The notes beneath the pieces are model-generated. The model did not search any database. It saw only the letters and a program-made list of their open reading frames with translations, and was not told where the DNA came from. Below, piece by piece: positions 15,521 through 23,368 of a DNA stretch of 64,000 nt (position 1 is the stretch's first letter; the number at the start of each line of letters is the position of its first letter). Origin of the DNA: an uncultured Clostridia bacterium (GTDB taxonomy: Bacteria > Bacillota > Clostridia > Christensenellales > Aristaeellaceae); the NCBI GenBank assembly GCA_934662505.1, contig CAKUKE010000004.1, forward strand, positions 73,566 through 137,565. The letters are read 5' to 3'. Made by a program: the position numbers and the translations under genes.

Positions 15521-17773
15521 ATGATGACCGACAGAAAACGCATGCTGCAGGACGTCCTGTGGAATCTGCTGGCCGCCACGCTGTGCGGCTGGGGCGTAGC
15601 CTGCGTCAGCTGCGGCGCGCTGTTGGGCGCGGGGCAGGAAGGCATGATGCTCCTGGTGTGCGCAGCGACGGTGCTGGTGCTGACGCTGGCCTTTGACGTG
15701 GGCGGAAGCAGAGCGGGACTCGCGGCGATCGGCATCTTTTTTGTCATGGAAGGGGTGCTTTTTGCTGCCGGCCGGGGACAAATGTATCTGACCGTCAGCG
15801 GACTGAAGGCGCTGTATCTGCAATTGACCGGCGTGACGGGGGCGACGCTGCCCTATGCGGACGTGCTGCGCCGGTCGCTGACGGGAATGTTCGCCTTCAT
15901 CGCCTACGTCTGCGTGCGGGAGGCGTCCTTCTCCATGGCCGCCGGCGCCATGCTGACCCTGCTGGCCAGCTCGCTGGTTGCCGGCGAGGGGCAGGGCGCG
16001 GTGTATGTGCTGCCCGTCATGGCGGGGCTGACGCTGACCCTGTCCGGCGCGCGGGAAAAGTCGCTGAAGGCGCTGCCCGTGGCGGCGCTGATCGCCGCGC
16101 TGGCCTTTGTGCTGCTGCCCCCCCGGGGTGCGGGCGACCCTGCCCTGCAGCAGACGGCGCAGGACGTGCGCGACGCGGCGGAGGATTATCTGTTTTTCAC
16201 GGAGGAGCGGCGCTCCTTCTCTCTGGCGGACGAGGGGTACATGCCCCTGCAGGACCGTCTGGGCGGTACGGCGAACCCGCTGCGGGAAAAGGTGCTGGAG
16301 GTAAATGGCACGCCGGGTGCGACGGTGTACCTGCGGGGCACCATCATGAACGAATACACCGGCCTGAACTGGTACGATACCCTGTCCGACCGCCGCTATC
16401 TGTATGCCGGCCGGCGGGATGCGGACATGCGGCGGGACGTGTTTCAGGAGGCGTACCTGACGGGGGAGACCAGCCGGGTATCCGTGCACATGCTCTCCGA
16501 CGGGGCGACCACCCTGTTTGTGCCCCAGCGGCTGCGGGCGCTGACCACGCTGGAAAAGCGGATGGTGCCCTATTTCAACCGGGGCAGCGAGGTGTTCATC
16601 ACCCGCAATACCGCCGCGGGCGACCGTTACGAGGCGGAGTATCTGCCGCTGACGCTGGGGAGCGGGGCGGTGCGCGCCGCGCTGAACGACGGGGACGAGG
16701 CGGGCTATCAGGCGGCGGTGCGGGATTACACCGGCGTGCCCGACCATATGCAGAAGGAGCTGTGGGAGCTGGCCCGCCAGTGGACGAACGGGAAGGAAAA
16801 CGATCTGGACAGGGCGCTGGCCATCCGCGACGCGCTGCAGAACGGCTATCGCTACAACCTGACGGTGGAGAACCCGCCGGACACGGTGGATTTTGTGGCA
16901 TGGTTTCTTTTGAGCGAAAAGGAAGGGTACTGCACCTATTTTGCCTCGGCGGCGACCATGCTGTGCCGCATGGCGGGCATTCCCGCCCGGTATGTGACGG
17001 GCTTTTACGCGCATCTGGATGAAAACGGTCAGGCGGTGCTCACGGGCGAAAGAGCCCACGCCTGGACGGAGGTGTATCTTCGGGGCGCTGGGTGGGTGAC
17101 GCTGGACGCCACCCCGGGCTACGGAAACGAGAGCGGGAGCGGCGGCGAAGGGCAGAACAAGGATGCGCCCACCCCGACCCCCACGCCCACCCCCAGCCCT
17201 GCGCCGGAAAACGGCGCCACGCCTACGCCCGCACCGGAGGAGGAGCCCTCTCCCGAGCCGGAAAGCACACCGACCCCTGCGCCGGAGGACGGGGCGACCC
17301 CGCCGCCCGATGGGGAAGAGCCGCCCCGGACGGACGGTAATTTCCCATGGTGGTGGCTGCTGGCGCTGCTGATTGCGGCGGCGCTGACGGTCTGGCGGGT
17401 GCGCGTCACCCGACCCGACCGTGCGGCGGCAAAACGTCCGGCGCGGGAGGCGGACATTTTCCTGCGGGCCGATCTGGCCCTGCTGTCCCTGATGGGGGTG
17501 CGCCGGCGTCCGGAGGAAACGGTGCGGGAATTTGCGGTGCGGACGGATGAAAAGCTGCCCGGCTGCGCATTGGGTCCCCTGATGGACGGGCTGGCTGCCC
17601 GGGTGTACGGCAACAAGCCGATGGACGCGGGGGTATGCCGCACGGCCTACGAGCAGCTGTGCCGGCAGGCGCCGCTATGGGCACGGGTTCTGACCCGCGC
17701 CCGTCTGGCGCTGACCCTGCCTGAGAAAAAGCACTCGAGCCGCAGCGGCAGCGGGACGAGGAAGAAAAAATAA
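15521..17773 (+). CDS. TgpA-like membrane transglutaminase
   Basis: A 750-residue integral membrane protein of the TgpA/DUF3488 type. The first 190 residues form about six membrane segments. An extracytoplasmic transglutaminase-like core follows with the catalytic triad visible: Cys in EGYCTYFASAATMLC (about 471), His in HAWTEVYLRG (about 513) and Asp in WVTLDATPG (about 528). A linker of about 60 residues rich in Pro, Thr and Glu leads to a last membrane helix (WWWLLALLIAAALTVW, about 609-624) and a cytoplasmic DUF4129-like tail. It completes the MoxR-DUF58-transglutaminase trio. GGAGGAAG and CGACGAGG both lie upstream of the ATG; the second is at normal distance. Confidence 0.92.
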   Translation: MMTDRKRMLQDVLWNLLAATLCGWGVACVSCGALLGAGQEGMMLLVCAATVLVLTLAFDVGGSRAGLAAIGIFFVMEGVLFAAGRGQMYLTVSGLKALYLQLTGVTGATLPYADVLRRSLTGMFAFIAYVCVREASFSMAAGAMLTLLASSLVAGEGQGAVYVLPVMAGLTLTLSGAREKSLKALPVAALIAALAFVLLPPRGAGDPALQQTAQDVRDAAEDYLFFTEERRSFSLADEGYMPLQDRLGGTANPLREKVLEVNGTPGATVYLRGTIMNEYTGLNWYDTLSDRRYLYAGRRDADMRRDVFQEAYLTGETSRVSVHMLSDGATTLFVPQRLRALTTLEKRMVPYFNRGSEVFITRNTAAGDRYEAEYLPLTLGSGAVRAALNDGDEAGYQAAVRDYTGVPDHMQKELWELARQWTNGKENDLDRALAIRDALQNGYRYNLTVENPPDTVDFVAWFLLSEKEGYCTYFASAATMLCRMAGIPARYVTGFYAHLDENGQAVLTGERAHAWTEVYLRGAGWVTLDATPGYGNESGSGGEGQNKDAPTPTPTPTPSPAPENGATPTPAPEEEPSPEPESTPTPAPEDGATPPPDGEEPPRTDGNFPWWWLLALLIAAALTVWRVRVTRPDRAAAKRPAREADIFLRADLALLSLMGVRRRPEETVREFAVRTDEKLPGCALGPLMDGLAARVYGNKPMDAGVCRTAYEQLCRQAPLWARVLTRARLALTLPEKKHSSRSGSGTRKKK

Positions 17774-17934
17774 TCAGATCATAAGCACTGCGGGGGAACC
17801 GTCATAAGAACTGCGGGGGAACCGTTCTGATGAGCGCCAAGCGCAGCGAGGCTGAGGGCAGAGCAATCTCTGGATTGCTGCCCGAAACCCGCGCTTCCGC
17901 TTTAGCGGAGCAGCGCGGGGCGAGAAAGCCAAAG
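17774..17934. other. spacer after the transglutaminase gene
   Basis: Starts with a short tandem repeat (CATAAG-ACTGCGGGGGAACCGT twice, 17779-17826). The right part has GAGCAGCGCGGGGCGAGAAAGCC, which partly mirrors hairpin elements 700 bp downstream. No gene and no T-tracted terminator were found. Confidence 0.5.
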
Positions 17935-18240
17935 AACGGTTCCCCCGCACCCCTTCCAAGAAAGCTGTGGAGGGGGGAAATAAAAAGGGAATCCCCTACT
18001 TACTTCCCCGCAAACAAAAAAGGAGGGCGCATGTTTGCGCTGGCGGTGTAGCATGGGATGAAAAATCTAAGAATGTTCCCCCACGCCCTTTCATGAAAGC
18101 TGTGAAGGAATAAATTAAAAAGGGAACACCTACTTGCTTTCCCGCAAACAAAAAAAGCGCATGTTTGTGCTGGCAGTGCAGCATGGGGTGAAAAGTCAAA
18201 GAAAGTTCCCCCACGCCCTTTCAGGAAGGCTGTGGGAGGA
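17935..18240. repeat. ~131-137-bp direct repeats
   Basis: Three units start with GTTCCCCC(G/A)C(A/G)CCC(C)TTCC/TTTCA followed by GAAAGCTGTG, near 17941, 18078 and 18209. Two complete units share AAAAAGGGAA(T/C)(A/C)CC, TACTT, CCCGCAAACAAAAAA, GCGCATGTTTG(C/T)GCTGGC and GCATGGG(A/G)TGAAAA. They are AT-richer than the genes. GAAAGCTGTGG is the reverse complement of CCACAGCTTTC found at 18605 and 18744. Confidence 0.8.
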
Positions 18241-18347
18241 TGAAAAAGAAAAGCACTCGCTTGCTGCGTTACGCGCAGAAGCGGGTGCTGTGCAGTGAGT
18301 TCAGCAGTGTTGTACGGGGCGAAACCGTCCTAATGCTGTCCACGTGC

Positions 18348-18500
18348 GCACGCTTCACGGTTGCAGGGAAAACACCGGACTGGACGGACGGGATCGATCT
18401 GGTGAAGGCACGCTCCACGGTTGCAGGGATAAACACCGGACTGGACGGACGGGATCGATCTGGTGGAGGCACGCTTCACGGTTGCAGGGATAAACAGCAG
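18348..18500. repeat. 60-bp direct repeats
   Basis: GCACGCTTCACGGTTGCAGGG (and near-identical forms) begins at 18348, 18408 and 18469. Between them lies AACACCGGACTGGACGGACG plus GGATCGATCTGGTG, almost unchanged in the two complete units. The high identity suggests recent duplication. Confidence 0.88.
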
Positions 18501-18534
18501 GCAGAAGGACACGACTTTCTCTGAAAAGCAAATC

Positions 18535-18595
18535 AAAAGGCATACGCCGGCGCCGCCAAACTGAACGGCTGCAGCATGCGCGTATGCCTTTTTTT
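18535..18595. terminator. stem-loop with T-tracts on both sides
   Basis: AAAAGGCATACGC (18535-18547) pairs with GCGTATGCCTTTT (18580-18592), followed on the plus strand by a run of seven T. The loop is 32 nt with possible internal pairing. It can act in both directions. Confidence 0.55.
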
Positions 18596-18805
18596 ATTTC
18601 TCACCACAGCTTTCTTGGGAGAGCGCGAGAGGGGGTTCTTTGGCTTGCAAAGAACCTTCTCTCGCATTTGTCCCATTCCGTTCCCCCAGCGTCGCAAACC
18701 CTGCTCGCGGTGCCGGTGCAGACACATGCCCTTTTATTTCTCGCCACAGCTTTCTTGGGAGAGCGCGAGAGGGGGTTCTTTGGCTTGCAAAGAACCCCCT
18801 CTCGC
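18588..18805. repeat. duplicated 78-bp hairpin element
   Basis: Two copies 140 bp apart (18588-18665 and 18728-18805) share TTTATTTCTC(A/G)CCACAGCTTTCTTGGGAGAG and end in a hairpin. The second copy has a perfect 18-bp stem (18765-18782 with 18788-18805, GCGAGAGGGGGTTCTTTG arm, 5-nt loop GCTTG). The first has two mismatches in the right arm. There is no T-tract, so it is not a standard terminator. It lies 30 bp past the cotH-like stop codon. Confidence 0.85.
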
Positions 18806-18834
18806 AATATTTTCATCCTGTTCCGCTTTTCTGG

Positions 18835-20817
18835 TCACTCTTTGGGCAGGGTGTTTACCTGATCCAGCAGACGCTGCACGTCGCCGAAATAGGTTTCCAC
18901 CTCCTGATCGGTCAGCTTCATCCGCTTGGCCAGCAGGGACACGATCTTTTTCGGCCGCACACGGGCGTAGTACTTCACCGCGTTCACGTTCTGCCGCCAT
19001 TCCTCCATGGTCAGGTAGGGCCAACGCTTGTTCTGGCGGGGAAGAAGCTGGGTGAGAATATCCTCCCAGGGCTGAAATTTGCTCTCCACGTAGGGCCACT
19101 GGAAGGCGGTCTCCAGCACCTGCGCGAACCTGCGCAGAAAGCGATCCCGCATGTCAGGCACGTTCAGGAGGGCGTTTAAGGGTTCGTGACGGAAGGCCTG
19201 TATCTTGGCGGAAACGGGCTTGATGTAGTTTTCAAGGGGCGCGGCGTCCAGAGAAAGGAAGCCGGCTTCCACGTCGAACAGCACGTATTTCCACTTGCCC
19301 CCCGGCACCCGGTACATGCGCACGTTGGTGATGTCGCTGTTGCCGCAGATGATCTCAAAGGCCGCGTGGGTGAACAGGCTGTCCACATCCAGCCGGTCGG
19401 TCACATATTGCAGGTTGTCCCCCACGTTCAGATCCTGCGTTTTGCAGAAATCGCACAGCGCCAGCCAGTCGGCGTTGTCCCCGTTGTTGATGAACTTGTC
19501 GCTGCCCGTGCGGGCGAGCAGGTCGATCTGGTCGATCGCGTCCTCGTCCTCCACCCCTTCCCACTGGGCGACGAAGTACTTGTTGATCTTTTCCCGCAGG
19601 TTGTAATGCCCGTAGTATTCGCCGTTGATGTAGACCTGAATGGGGCGGGCGTCCTGATAGAGAATGTCCAGATTTTCGGCCAGCGAGGTGAACACCGCGT
19701 CCCGCAGACGGGTGGAAAAGGCGTCCGAATTGGTGGAGCGCAGCAGCAGGGATTTGTAGGAGGTATAATCCCGGTTGGGGAAGGGGTTGAAGGAAAAGCG
19801 ATCCGCTCCGTAGGCCTTGCGGGCGAACACGGCAATGCTTTTCTGACTGTTCTGCAGGGCGCTGTGCCCGGCGGGGGTGAAGGTGCCCATCTGGTTGAGG
19901 AGGCACGCGCCGGTCTCGTCAAAGTATTCGATGTTGACGGGGTATTCCAGCTCCTTTTCGTAGTTGGGGGTGTTGCCGCTGCCCCGCACCAGCGCGCCGG
20001 TCTTTTTGTTGAACAGGTACTTTTCATCCGTCGTGAGGCACACCACCGCCACGGGGGACGGGTCGTCGATCAGATAGGTGACGCCGACCGGCTGGGAGGG
20101 CACCTTGTCCGGGTGAAAGGCGGCCACCCGGATGCAGGCAGTCTTGCTCAGGGAGAGCCCCTCCTCGGGGAGGACGGGGCTCTTTTCCGTAGGCGCGGAG
20201 CCGTCCAGCGTGTAGCGGAGGGTATCCCCCGCCGTGCCGGCAAACCGCGCCGTGACCGTTCCTTCGTAAAAGCCGCCGACGGTCAGCGCCCGGGGCGTGT
20301 CCGCCCGAAGGGCGTATGCCTGCTTCTCATTGGCCTTGCCGGGGGTGGCGGCGGCAAAATAGCCCCACGTCCCGTCCGCCGCGACACCCCAGGACACGTT
20401 GCCGTACTGCTTTGGAAAGACCACGGCGTCCGCCGCCTGACCGTTGGGACGGGTCAGGAACACCTGATCGCCCTTGGCAGACAGCTTGAAGCTGGCATAG
20501 TAGGTGCCGTCCTTGCCGGGCGCGAGGCTGTCGTCCCCCGTGCAGTAAACCAGCAGATACGCCCCCGCCTTCAGCTTCGTTCCCTCGGGGAAGACCCATT
20601 TCCACGGATTCTTCTTGCTGTCGCTCAGGTACCAGCCGCTCAGATCCGCGGTTTTGGCGCCGGGGTTGTAGATTTCCACCCAGTCGTAGGCATGGCCGTT
20701 CACATAAACGCCGTTGGAGGCCATGATCTCGGTCACAACGGGGACGCTTTCCTCGCCGAGGGCGGCGGGCGGACAGAGCAGGACGGCCAGCACAAGCAGG
20801 GCTGCGAAACGTTTCAT
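18835..20817 (-). CDS. secreted CotH-kinase-fold protein with lamin-tail domain
   Basis: A 660-residue exported protein. A signal peptide (KRFAALLVLAVLLCPPAALG) is followed by a lamin-tail-like domain (about 22-125, with YDWVEIYNPGAKTADLSGWY), a chitobiase/Fn3-like stretch (about 140-215, RYTLDGSAPTEKSPVL) and a CotH kinase-like domain (about 235-600). The latter shows YKSLLLRSTNSD, YINGEYYGHYNLREK and KYVLFDVEAGF. CotH proteins phosphorylate spore coat proteins in Bacillus; this export-bound architecture is typical of Clostridial cell-surface or cellulosome-type proteins, so the substrate is unknown. GGAGGT 7 bp upstream fixes the start; the longer frame upstream is not credible. Confidence 0.9.
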   Translation of the reverse strand: MKRFAALLVLAVLLCPPAALGEESVPVVTEIMASNGVYVNGHAYDWVEIYNPGAKTADLSGWYLSDSKKNPWKWVFPEGTKLKAGAYLLVYCTGDDSLAPGKDGTYYASFKLSAKGDQVFLTRPNGQAADAVVFPKQYGNVSWGVAADGTWGYFAAATPGKANEKQAYALRADTPRALTVGGFYEGTVTARFAGTAGDTLRYTLDGSAPTEKSPVLPEEGLSLSKTACIRVAAFHPDKVPSQPVGVTYLIDDPSPVAVVCLTTDEKYLFNKKTGALVRGSGNTPNYEKELEYPVNIEYFDETGACLLNQMGTFTPAGHSALQNSQKSIAVFARKAYGADRFSFNPFPNRDYTSYKSLLLRSTNSDAFSTRLRDAVFTSLAENLDILYQDARPIQVYINGEYYGHYNLREKINKYFVAQWEGVEDEDAIDQIDLLARTGSDKFINNGDNADWLALCDFCKTQDLNVGDNLQYVTDRLDVDSLFTHAAFEIICGNSDITNVRMYRVPGGKWKYVLFDVEAGFLSLDAAPLENYIKPVSAKIQAFRHEPLNALLNVPDMRDRFLRRFAQVLETAFQWPYVESKFQPWEDILTQLLPRQNKRWPYLTMEEWRQNVNAVKYYARVRPKKIVSLLAKRMKLTDQEVETYFGDVQRLLDQVNTLPKE

Positions 20818-21176
20818 GAAGATTACCTCCGTCAAAACATACCGTGTAAAAAGGAAGCGCGGCGAAAAAAAGCCGCCGCAGCTTTGGGCGCGGGTGCGCC
20901 GGGCATGAACCGGGCGCGCAGGGTTTTCGCTGCTGCGCCTGCTGTACCAAAGGCGCGGGTACGCCGGGCGCGGTTTGCGAACGTACGGCGCCAGACGCCG
21001 CCTCTGTCCGTACTGCCGGGCGCAAGCCGCAGGAGCGCCCGCTGGACGGCTCGAAGCAGGAGCGGCGCCATCGGGTGCGAAGCGCCATGTCTGCCGGCGC
21101 GCCCGTGGCAGCGTCTTGCAGGCATCGGCGGCGCGCGTCAGGCGCGTCTTTGCGGGAACCCCCTTCATCGGACGGC
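20818..21176. other. GC-rich spacer
   Basis: No gene recognised. GCGCGGGT(G/A)CGCCGGGC occurs twice 65 bp apart (about 20888 and 20956), resembling the repeat core after mfd. It must contain the cotH-like promoter; none was placed securely. Confidence 0.4.
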
Positions 21177-21461
21177 TCAGAGGTAGGCGTCGTTCACCTT
21201 TTTCTTCCTGTCCGGGTCGATAAATTCCACTTCCATCCGGTCGAAGGGTACGCTTTCAAGAAAGCAGTCGGGCAGGAAACGGGTCTGGGTGAACTGCTCC
21301 CAGTCCCGCTCGTTGCGGGGCAGCACCATGGGGCGGGGCACGTCCAGCCGGCGGCAGGCGTCCTCCAGCGCTTCCTGCCACGCCTCGGGCGCGCAGGGCT
21401 CGGTCGTGTCCCGGATGATCTTGTTTTTGTGCATCAGTCGCACCCATATCCCTCTGGCCAT
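21177..21461 (-). CDS. small conserved hypothetical protein
   Basis: A 94-residue protein starting MARGIWVRLMHKNKIIRD. GGAGGG lies 7 bp upstream of this ATG, so the longer frame is rejected. It has no signal peptide or membrane segment. Notable is the motif RNERDWEQFTQTRFLPDCF followed by VPFDRMEVEFIDPD, which I recall from small unnamed Clostridial proteins, without an assigned function. It has its own unit between the cotH-like gene and the divergent ABC exporter operon. No function is claimed. Confidence 0.75.
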   Translation of the reverse strand: MARGIWVRLMHKNKIIRDTTEPCAPEAWQEALEDACRRLDVPRPMVLPRNERDWEQFTQTRFLPDCFLESVPFDRMEVEFIDPDRKKKVNDAYL

Positions 21462-21564
21462 GGAGAACCCTCCCTTGAAAAAGCCTTTCCGGCGTTTTTG
21501 CTGCCTGTCTATTATGGCACAGGGGACGGGGTTTGGCAAGCGGAGGCGGGGAGAAAGGCCGTCC

Positions 21565-21593
21565 TTGCCAAATGACGGCCGGGCAGGTATAAT
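21565..21593 (+). promoter_or_regulatory. promoter of the ABC exporter operon
   Basis: TTGCCA at 21565-21570 and TATAAT at 21588-21593, 17-bp spacer, 35 bp before the GTG start. Confidence 0.75.
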
Positions 21594-21628
21594 GAAAAGC
21601 TGTACTGAGACGGACGGAGGAGAAAAAA

Positions 21629-23368
21629 GTGGGTTTTCTCAAAAAGTATTTTATCCGATACCGAAAAAACATTTTTCTGGGGCAGGCCTTCAAGCTGGTG
21701 GAAGCGGTGCTGGAGCTGTACATGCCGCTGGTCATGGCCGCGCTGATCGATCAGGGCGTGACGGGGCATGACCAGACCGTCATCTGGCAGAAGGGGCTGC
21801 TCATGCTGGGCATTGCGGCGCTGGGCGTGTGCGCGGCGCTGGTGTGTCAGGTGACGGCCAGCCGCGCCAGTCAGGACTTCGGCACCGCCCTGCGGCACGA
21901 CCTGTTTGCCCATATCCTGTCCCTTTCCCGGGCGGAGGGGGACGGCGTGGGGCCTGCGGCGCTGATGACCCGCATGACCAGCGACATCAACCAGCTGCAG
22001 CAGGCGCTGGCCATGCTGATCCGTCTGGTGGTGCGGGCGCCCTTTCTGGCCATCGGTTCCATTGTGATGGCCGTGGTGCTCAGCCCCCGGCTGTCCCTCA
22101 TTTTTCTTGTGACCACGCCGCTTATCGCGCTGGCCATGTTTTTCATCATGCGGCGCACCCTGCCCCACTATAAGACCCTCCAGCGCAAGCTGGACAGGAT
22201 CGCCCGCATCACCCGCGAAAATCTGGAGGGTGTGCGGGTGGTGCGCGCCTTCGCAAGGGGCGATGCGGAAAAGGCGCGGTTTGAGGCCGCCAGCGAGGAT
22301 TACACCGACACCGCCGTGCGGGTGGGCAAGCTGTCCGCCCTGCTTTCTCCGCTGACCAGCGCGGTGATGTACATGGGCATCGCGGCGGTATTGTATTTCG
22401 GCGGCGGACAGGTGCATACGGGGGCGCTGACGCAGGGCGTGGTCATCGCCTTCATCAGCTATCTGATGCAGATCCTGCTGCAGATGTCCGTGGTGGCAAA
22501 TCTGGTGGTGGTGTTCACCAAGGCGGGCGCCAGCGCCCAGCGGGTGGGCGAACTGATGGCGCTTGCCCCCTCGGTGCAGGAGCCGTCGGGCGACGAGACC
22601 CCCGACCCCGCCGCGCCTGCCGTACAGTTTGACCATGTGACCTTTTCCTATCCCGGCGGCGGCGACGCGGCGCTGCGGGACGTGACCTTCACCCTCCTGC
22701 CGGGAGAAACGCTGGGGGTCATCGGCGGTACGGGCGCGGGCAAGACCACCTTGTCCGCCCTCATCGGCAGGGATTACGACGTGACGGCAGGCACGGTGTC
22801 CGTGTGCGGACACGACGTGCGCGCCTACCGTCAGCGAACCCTCCGGGGGCTTATCGGCCTGACCCCGCAGGGCGGCCAGCTGCTGTCCGGCACCGTCCGC
22901 TCCAACCTGCTCTTTTCCAAACCGGACGCCAGCGAGGCGGACATGTGGGCGGCGCTGGAGGCGGCGCAGGCCCGCGAATTTGTGGAAAAGAAGCCTGAAG
23001 GGCTGGACGCGCCCGTGGAAGAAGGGGGCAAAAACCTCTCCGGCGGGCAGCGGCAGCGCCTGACGGTAGCCCGCGCGCTGGTGCGCGCGCCCCGGGTGCT
23101 GATTCTGGACGACGCAAGCAGCGCGCTGGACTACATGACCGACCTGAAAATGCGGCAGGCCATCGCCCGGCAGGATCGGGAAACGGGACGGGCGACGGTC
23201 ATCATTTCCCAGCGGGTCAGCGCGGTGCGCCACGCGGACCGTATTCTGGTGCTGGACGACGGGTGTCAGGCAGGGCTGGGCACCCACGGGGAACTGACGG
23301 AAAGCTGCCCGGTGTACCGGGAGATCTGCCAGTCCCAGCAGGTGGAAAAGGAGGCCGCGCAGGCATGA
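21629..23368 (+). CDS. ABC exporter half-transporter, degenerate-site subunit
   Basis: A 579-residue membrane-NBD fusion of the type I exporter fold. Six membrane helices span about 15-300. The NBD has Walker A GGTGAGKTT (about 366-374), signature LSGGQRQR and Walker B LILDDASSALD (about 491-501). The catalytic glutamate is Asp here, the mark of the degenerate half in heterodimeric exporters such as BmrCD or TM287/288. The start is GTG, set by GGAGGAG. Its stop overlaps the next gene (ATGA), which encodes the partner. Substrate is unknown; drug or lipid export is only a family-level guess. Confidence 0.92.
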   Translation: MGFLKKYFIRYRKNIFLGQAFKLVEAVLELYMPLVMAALIDQGVTGHDQTVIWQKGLLMLGIAALGVCAALVCQVTASRASQDFGTALRHDLFAHILSLSRAEGDGVGPAALMTRMTSDINQLQQALAMLIRLVVRAPFLAIGSIVMAVVLSPRLSLIFLVTTPLIALAMFFIMRRTLPHYKTLQRKLDRIARITRENLEGVRVVRAFARGDAEKARFEAASEDYTDTAVRVGKLSALLSPLTSAVMYMGIAAVLYFGGGQVHTGALTQGVVIAFISYLMQILLQMSVVANLVVVFTKAGASAQRVGELMALAPSVQEPSGDETPDPAAPAVQFDHVTFSYPGGGDAALRDVTFTLLPGETLGVIGGTGAGKTTLSALIGRDYDVTAGTVSVCGHDVRAYRQRTLRGLIGLTPQGGQLLSGTVRSNLLFSKPDASEADMWAALEAAQAREFVEKKPEGLDAPVEEGGKNLSGGQRQRLTVARALVRAPRVLILDDASSALDYMTDLKMRQAIARQDRETGRATVIISQRVSAVRHADRILVLDDGCQAGLGTHGELTESCPVYREICQSQQVEKEAAQA

